From Artemisia argyi (Eukaryota > Streptophyta > Magnoliopsida > Asterales > Asteraceae), in NCBI GenBank assembly GCA_030686995.1, contig CM060706.1:142065505-142129504 (forward strand): a stretch of DNA of 64,000 nt. The letters run 5' to 3'. The notes under the pieces were generated by a model that made no database searches, had not been told where the DNA came from, and was given only the letters and a program-made list of their open reading frames with translations. The position numbers and the translations under genes are program-made. Of this stretch, positions 58,007 through 64,000 are shown one piece after another (position 1 is the stretch's first letter; each line of letters starts with the position of its first letter).

Positions 58007-58490
58007 CTGCATATCAATCACCCTCTTATCCTTCTTCTTAACAAACTCTGCCAAACCCGTAACAGTCTTATTATACTTACGCCTCACCTTTTCCTAATCT
58101 TCTTATTCTCCTCCTCCATTATCCTTCTGGACTTCCTATTCGGCCCATTCATGGCGTCATACTCATCCGCCCATACAAAATCCATCACAACCACAAAACC
58201 TAACCAGTAACTATAAAACGCATTCACCTGACCATAATCACTCTCCAAATTCCCCATCAATGGTGCCTCCTTGACCGCATTTGCACCCAACGACATCGTT
58301 TTGGCAAAATTCAACTCATTCCTATAAATTTTATCAAACGCATCACCATAAACTTTATAAAAACCCTTTTCCTCTATCACCAAAACCATTAAAAACCAAA
58401 TTCCAAAAATAACTAACTAAATCAAGCACAGTTGAACCACCACTGGAAGATGATGACGCGTTTTTACCGGAAAACAAGATTTGAGACTGT
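58007..58490 (-). pseudogene. DNAJC21-like (JJJ1-type) J-protein exon fragment
   Basis: The minus strand encodes [80 protein letters not shown] and [20 protein letters not shown]. After a one- or two-base shift at about 58085 come [20 protein letters not shown] and KRVIDMQ, then a GTGAAG donor. This is the region after the J domain in plant DNAJC21/JJJ1 proteins, ribosome-biogenesis co-chaperones. The J domain and the zinc fingers are absent. The nearby inverted arms suggest it moved as a segment. A frameshift and missing exons make it non-functional. Confidence 0.85.
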
Positions 58491-58521
58491 TGAGAGTCGT
58501 AACAAATAGATTTGAGACTGG

Positions 58522-58655
58522 TATGCAATCATGTTTCTTCTTACAACTTTTATTAAACACATGGTGGGTATTCAATCTTTGATTATTCGGGTTTGTCTTT
58601 ATAAAATGAACAAACGTTATTTCAAGAACAACAATTAAAACATACCCAATACAAA
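58522..58655 (-). repeat. Right arm of the 134-bp inverted repeat
   Basis: Reverse complement of the left arm with, by eye, one mismatch (TTTATTAAA against TTTATCAAA). The J-protein exon lies between the arms. Confidence 0.92.
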
Positions 58656-58829
58656 GAGTGTTTTTTATGATATGCATTTTTTTAGTTTTCTATTATTTCG
58701 GCTCCGAGTATTATAATAACCTCATATTTTTTTCAATGATACAAAGTGTTTTTTTGTAATGTTAAATAATCGTGTACTCATTACTTTCTTATCTTATATC
58801 AAACTTTAAACATAGAAGAAAATTTATAA

Positions 58830-59017
58830 GGGTTTTTCTAACATATGTGCCCTTAGGCACATGTTAAGAGTGAGCCCGTGTGTCATTTTTACTCAGAAAT
58901 TCACAAAAAGTACACACAAAATATTTTTTTATTTAAAAAATGACAAAAATTTATTTAAAAAAAGACACATGGGGCCCTTTCTTAACATGTGCATAAGGAC
59001 ACATGTTAGAAAAACTC
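58830..59017. mobile_element. Mutator-type MITE, 188 bp
   Basis: Ends GGGTTTTTCTAACATATGTG and (reverse) GAGTTTTTCTAACATGTGTC, continuing through GCACATGTTAAG. A perfect 9-bp AATTTATAA flanks both sides (58821-58829, 59018-59026). Confidence 0.9.
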
Positions 59018-60512
59018 AATTTATAAAACCCAAATTCAACTAAAAAATGATGGTTTAATAAAAAATGATGGTTTAATAATCGTTAGTGGTTAAAAGCCAT
59101 ATATTATGGAACCATCACCACATCATAAGTTGATAACATTGATGACTAGTGTCATAAAACTTACGAAAGACTTTATATGTAAATGTAAAAGTGCTCAGGG
59201 GTTGGTTTGGAATATAAAAACAAACCAGGGTCAAAATGGTGATATCTAGGTGCAAAATGAATACGTGGCGACACGCTTGCGTTTCCCAAGAACCTTCATT
59301 CTATTTATTCCAAATATCTTTCCTCGTGATTCATGATTATTGAATGCGTAAATACGGAGTACTAAAAATACTTTATTTATCATCCGTTAATAACCATTAT
59401 ACTACGTACGTAATTTCTTTTTTTAACTCTTATTGTTTCATCTAAATGTGGAATATTTTATTGAGATTTGTTAGAACCTAAAATAAAATCCACAAAATGA
59501 TACGTCATATTGATATGTGATATTTTTCTATTTTTTCTAAAATTATCTCATATTTGTAACCAATATTATCTTTCATTCAAAATCATTTCATATTTGTAGC
59601 TAATAGTTAATAAGACATATCATTTTATGCATTTTGTTTTGTAAAATTTATGTGGTCCTAACATATCTTTTTAAGCCTGGAATCTTATTAACACACGCTC
59701 CAAACAACAACCCAAAAAACAGAGGGTACAAAAGAAAAAAAAAATAGAAAAATAAAAAAGGCTAAACAAAAAGCATTAGGTACATGAAAGAATTTGAAAG
59801 GTCTTGCAATCCATCGACTCCAATTAGTAGGTTTCGGAAAAGAGTGACCAGTTGAAGCCATCACTATTCATAGCAATTTAAGTTTTTTTGCGCGTGAAAA
59901 AGACTTCAATCCATTTCTCTTATACACAACCATTAGGATATCTCTTACTCAACACTATTAAACTCTCCTCTTTCATATGAGTCGCCCAAGACTCATTATC
60001 TCTTTTACAATTATCCAGCCTACACAAGCGACGGCCATATATCCGCAGCTCTTCGCAGGAGATTTTTTATATCCACCCTCGTTCGTTGGCGATAACACAG
60101 TCACTCTCTGTACACGTAATGAGAAATATGTCCCATAATCATTGTCGTCTCCAATGTTGTCCTTTGAAGTTTGGTCCCCGTCACAGACTCGTTGTGTTAT
60201 CAATAATTTTGAATTAAGAACATGATAAACAAAACTTTAAAACTAGTTGAAATTATTTAAACTCGAAGTAATTATTAGTGCATTTAACACGTTAAATACA
60301 ATCCTAATTAAGTTATTATTTGCCTTTTGGAAGAATCATTTTTTTCTTTTTTGTTTTCACTTTTTTTGTCTGCAGATGCGCAAAGTTATTGGTTTATGTT
60401 TTTCCCCAGACATAAGTGTTTATTTTCACTTCCCATTTTTTTCTTTCAAAAAGTAGATATAAACTTTAACTTCTTCCACTTCTTCAACACAAACCTTATC
60501 TATTTCTCTTTC

Positions 60513-60544
<32 letters not shown>

Positions 60545-61270
60545 CGGTATTTTTCCTTACATATGAAGAGTTTAGATATACCTCTTATTCTGTAGACATG
60601 ATTTACATAAGAAGATATAAAACCTTTGAGAAAATGACACCTAAGACTTATCTTTATCAATTCTTTTATTAAAGCAAGTATTATACCTTTCTAGTTAACG
60701 TATAGATATTCATGAATACAATTTATATATGTAATTCTAGTTCAAGTTTGTCTTCTAAATATCAAACTAGGTATCAAGATACTCTAAGCTGGAACATAAA
60801 AGAAAACTTTACGTTCTTATTACAGTAGTATCTCATGAATGATTTATGACATTAACCTTTTTGGAATGATACTGACAATCCTTTTCAAACAAAAAATCCT
60901 CTGTGTGGAGAAAAGGGTTGCTTGAGACGTTTACGAAAGTCCAGAATCCAAATAAATGGCAAAAGAACCTAACAAGTTGGCATCTTACATAAACTTGGTG
61001 ATTATTTTAATTAGTGGTCTCAAACAAAAGGAGTTGAATATATTTTTAATTAGTGGTCTCATAATAGAGTATCTATTTAACAGATTACTTGAATAATGTG
61101 ACTCTATAACCCAACAATTAACAGATTAATGTAGCCAAGTTAGTCCTACTTATAATCTTTGAGTTATATCTACCAAAAAAAAAAAAAAAAAAAAAACACA
61201 ACCTACAAAGAAACATCCAAAAAATGAAGTGAATGTTTTGATTTGTAACTTTTCAAATAATTTTTCTATC
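59018..61270. other. No clear gene
   Basis: AT-rich. A 76-codon minus-strand ORF (59973-60203) has no recognised domain. Poly(A) tracts at 60518-60544 and 61167-61196. Confidence 0.4.
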
Positions 61271-61274
61271 TTTT

Positions 61275-61425
61275 CTTTGATTTTTTTAGAACAACAATTT
61301 TTTACAACCTACACCACCTATCTTACAAATTATATCTCACATTTATTCAACGAGACTTGAACCCACAACCTATAGGTTGATTGGTCACTCACATACCGCT
61401 GAGCCAACAAGCCGTTGGTTCTCTC
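61275..61425 (-). mobile_element. tRNA-derived SINE
   Basis: On the minus strand: A box TGGCTCAGCGGTA, B box GGGTTCAAGTCTC, then TAAATGTGAGATATAATTTG, TAAGATAGGTGGTGTAGG and a short A-rich end. A and B boxes are about 32 bp apart, as in a RNA polymerase III promoter. It does not fold as a normal tRNA 3' half. Confidence 0.75.
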
Positions 61426-61953
61426 TCCTTTTTTGGATTAACCCAATCAAAACATTACACCTCATTTTTGTGGATGTTTACTTATTGTTCTTTTGTGAAT
61501 GTAGCATAGCTCATAATTTGTAGAGCACGTTTAACTAATCAATGTACGTATATGTACATGGATCAAATTAATTTTGTGATTGACACGTTTTTGTGTTATA
61601 ACTATACCATCTCGTAAAATTATTTTTTCGTTATTTAACGTTAACGCTTATGTTTTATTTTTTTATGAACAATTATTTTGAAGCAAAGCATAACACATAA
61701 TGTGATAACTATGGAGTATGGACAAGTCTAGATACACGATAATAATTTTTATTCATCTAATCACCATTAATTCTTATAAACAATTCATGATGACCAAAGA
61801 TTAGTCTAGATACATGAAGAAAACCTCAATTCATTTCTTGCCAACAATTAAATAGTACTACGTATACAACACATTCTTGTAAACCACACACACAAATGAC
61901 GTCATAAACACACCTTTGATCTTATCATTTAATTATTCACCATCCATCCCACC

Positions 61954-61960
61954 TATAAAT
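61954..61960 (+). promoter_or_regulatory. TATA box of the MCU gene
   Basis: TATAAAT, about 120 bp upstream of the ATG, with a C-rich leader after it (many CCC and CACC runs), as in many plant 5' UTRs. Confidence 0.6.
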
Positions 61961-62077
61961 AACAACCCACTCAAACACATTTTTATCCTTCGAAACATTT
62001 CACCCCCTCATCTTTCCCCATATTCCACAAATCACCCCCATCTTTTAAATATTACATTTTCCACCCCACCGTCACCA

Positions 62078-62542
62078 ATGTCGTTCAAACAAACCCTAAT
62101 CCACCGTATCTTCAACGTCAACAACAAACTATCAACCCAAACGCTACGCAACTGCCGCATCTCCTCCGCCACCGCCGCCGTAAATGTCCCGCCCGCCGCC
62201 GTGCCGGAGTTTTTCCGGTCGAGTATTCTGGACAAGCTAAACGAAATGAAGGCTACGAATAACCGGATCCGGCTGGACGGTCTTGTCCCGCCGGTGGTTC
62301 GGCCGTCGGAAGGCGAGCTGACGGTGGCGGACGCGAAGAAGATACTTAGGGTTTCACAGATTGAGAAAGTGAAAAGTTTGTTAAAAAGTTGTTATAAAGA
62401 TTGTGTTAGTTATGATGAGTTTGTTGAGATTTGTGTTGGTGGTTGTTTTAATAGAGATCAAGGTTTGGATGTTGCTAAAGCTCTTGATGATTCTGGATCT
62501 GTTATTGTTTTGGGTCATGTTGTTTTTCTCAAGCCTCATCAG
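62078..62542 (+). CDS. Mitochondrial calcium uniporter (MCU), first exon
   Basis: ATG 62078-62080 begins MSFKQTLIHRIFNVNNKLST, an Arg-rich mitochondrial presequence. The exon encodes 155 residues and ends LGHVVFLKPHQ at CAG before GTGATTTTTA (phase 0). Plant MCU proteins share the ADAKKILR- and VSYDEFVEIC-type matrix domain, followed by SGSVIVLGHVVFLKP. The pore region with the (W)DXXE motif must lie in exon 2, which was not found before the right edge. The protein would carry Ca2+ through the inner mitochondrial membrane. An in-frame open stretch back to 61916 lacks an ATG, so the given start is preferred. The frame also runs on into the intron to 62581. Confidence 0.88.
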
Positions 62543-62596
62543 GTGATTTTTAATCTTTTCATTTCTTTTTGTTTTGTTTAATAGTAATTATTAGCG

Positions 62597-63095
62597 CCAG
62601 TTTTTGACTCAGATATATGCGGCCAAATATTATATATAAATGGATAAATAGATGTAGGGGTGAGCATGGTCCAAAAACCGGACCGGACCGATCAAGACCG
62701 GACCGGACCGAAGACCGAGAACCGGAAAACCCATAGACCGAGACCGAGACCGGACCGAATGTGGTCGGTCCGGTCTCGGTCCGGTCCGGTCTTCGGTCGG
62801 TCCGGTCCAATTGGGCGTATTTTGGCACGTTTTTTCGGTTTTTTGGTCGGACCGGACCGGACCGAGGACCGAATTAGCCAAAAAGGCTAGACCGAGGACC
62901 GGACCGAATGTGGTCGGTCCGGTCCGGTCCGGTCGGTTTTGTCGGTCGGTCCGGTCCATCCGGTCCGTTTGCTCACCCTTAAATAGATGAGGGCGAGTCT
63001 TTGACTCAGATATACGCGGCCAAAGATTTAATAGATTATATTATAAATGGATAAATGCGGGCGAGTCTTTGACTCAGATATACGCGGCTAAATGA
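62597..63095. repeat. Three-copy tandem repeat in the MCU intron, split by the MITE
   Basis: TTTGACTCAGATATATGCGG (62604), TTTGACTCAGATATACGCGG (63000) and TTTGACTCAGATATACGCGG (63067) head units of about 69 bp that include AAATGGATAAATAGATG. The hAT MITE landed at the end of the first unit. Confidence 0.85.
62655..62981. mobile_element. hAT-type MITE rich in GGACCG/CGGTCC
   Basis: Ends TAGGGGTGAGCA and TGCTCACCCTTA. A perfect 8-bp AATAGATG flanks it (62647-62654, 62982-62989). The interior repeats GGACCGAATGTGGTCGGTCC. Sister of 30570-30829. Confidence 0.93.
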
Positions 63096-63311
63096 ATTTG
63101 GTTGAATAATAATGGGGTTTGTTTTAATTAGGATTTGAATTATTGGATGGATTGAGATCTGATGAGATGTTTTTGTATGATTGTGTGGTGTTTTTTGTCT
63201 CAACAGGGGAACAAGATGTAAAAAAACGTTGTCTACACGTTTTTTTTTGAGATCTGGAGACTCTCTCTCACCTAGAGACCTACTACTACTTTGTTGCCGG
63301 GAACAAACTTG

Positions 63312-63342
<31 letters not shown>

Positions 63343-64000
63343 TTTTTCGCCGGATCAAAACATTGGTGACTATTCAAATAAATTTTTTTCTCTAAAAATG
63401 AAAAGAAAATACATATTTTTTTGAGGATTGCTATTTGGGATTGCGTTTTCGAAGCGAGTTTTTTTTACATGTGTTTGGATGAAAGCCATCTAATTTGATT
63501 ATTATAGGGTAAAGTAATTAGTTTTGGATATTGATTGTTGCATCAATTTAAAAACGCAATCCTAAACAGCCTCTTGATCAAATAGTTTTGCCTTTTTTCC
63601 AGAATTTGGCATAACTTTTATGTTATGGATTTGGGGATAAAGTTCCAGGAAAAAAGGATTCGAGGGGGTGGGGTGGGGTGGTGGTGGTTGGTAGGGGGTG
63701 TTTAGGAAGTCTAGCAATTGTTAAATGAGCATAGCCAACCCCTTAACATTGAGGTGTGGTCAAATTTAGAAAGTCTATCTAGTTGTGCTTTTGTTTAAGA
63801 AAAGAACAAATTTGATTCGATGTGTGAGTTTGTGTGTATGTGTTAGGCTAGCTGTAATTGTTAAAGAAGTACTATTATTGTACTAGTACTTTATTATTTT
63901 TCTTTTTTCTATTTGCAATTTTTGGGTGGTCAGAGTTGATTAGGGTCAAATTTGAACCAAGAGTCATGTTACAAAAAATAGTACTTCGTATCAGAAAAAT

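Larger units (their letters stand above)
62543..64000 (+). other. MCU intron 1, incomplete
   Basis: From the GT at 62543 to the window end. No following exon was recognised; TCTCAACAG at about 63201-63209 is followed by GGGAACAAGATGTAA, which does not resemble MCU. It contains the hAT MITE, the tandem repeat, a poly(A) of 26 (about 63313) and a GGGGTGG-rich patch (63664-63703). Confidence 0.55.

Noticed and set aside
61916..62077. N-terminal extension of the MCU protein
   Set aside because: The stretch is in frame but starts with TTG, not ATG, and overlaps the TATA box and leader. The ATG at 62078 gives a proper mitochondrial presequence.
62559..62959. DRTGP-rich ORFs on both strands
   Set aside because: They are translations of the GGACCG repeats of the hAT MITE; all frames stay open because of base composition.

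Overview
The window is AT-rich plant nuclear DNA crowded with transposable elements. A plastid-derived insert (about 23485-30561) carries trnE-UUC next to the 5' end of rpoB, and trnS-GCU next to trnC-GCA. Both junctions are products of the two nested plastid inversions found in Asteraceae (except Barnadesioideae), so the host is very probably a composite. Genus cannot be settled from the sequence.

Layout. 1-7 kb: a decayed RanBP1 fragment beside an LTR-like sequence, a Helitron 3' end, a LINE tail, and an F-box gene whose ATG is followed by a nonsense codon. 7.6-10.6 kb: a young, complete, gag-only Copia retrotransposon with matching LTRs and target-site duplication (TSD). 10.7-16.3 kb: a MITE, a Gypsy protease fragment, a Mutator transposase fragment, a PIF/Harbinger element with two divergent ORFs, and a 149-bp-armed foldback. 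16.5-19.7 kb: an F-box pseudogene and a 5'-truncated LINE. 21-23 kb: a Helitron 5' end and an unidentified spliced ORF. 23.5-30.6 kb: the plastid insert with rpoB (5' third), trnE, trnY, trnD, psbM, petN, trnC, trnS, psbI and psbK, later invaded by an AT expansion and MITEs. 31.7-35.2 kb: three MITE or foldback elements and the 3' LTR of a Tat-like Gypsy element with a palindrome array in its U3.

35-42 kb: a duplicated non-coding segment, an orphan terminal exon, a hAT MITE, and the best protein-coding gene here, an intronless Cf-type receptor-like protein with a duplicated promoter and a broken 3' copy downstream. 42-56 kb: SINEs, small duplications, exon-like islands, a TCTP pseudogene and a textbook Helitron 3' terminus. 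56-64 kb: hAT and Mutator MITEs, an inverted repeat enclosing a DNAJC21-like exon fragment, a SINE, and the first exon of a mitochondrial calcium uniporter (MCU) gene running off the right edge.

Only the receptor-like protein and the MCU gene look like ordinary functional host genes. The F-box ORF is doubtful. The plastid genes sit outside their expression context. Most of the rest is mobile DNA or gene fragments probably moved or duplicated by it. No CRISPR array, operon or other prokaryotic system was seen.
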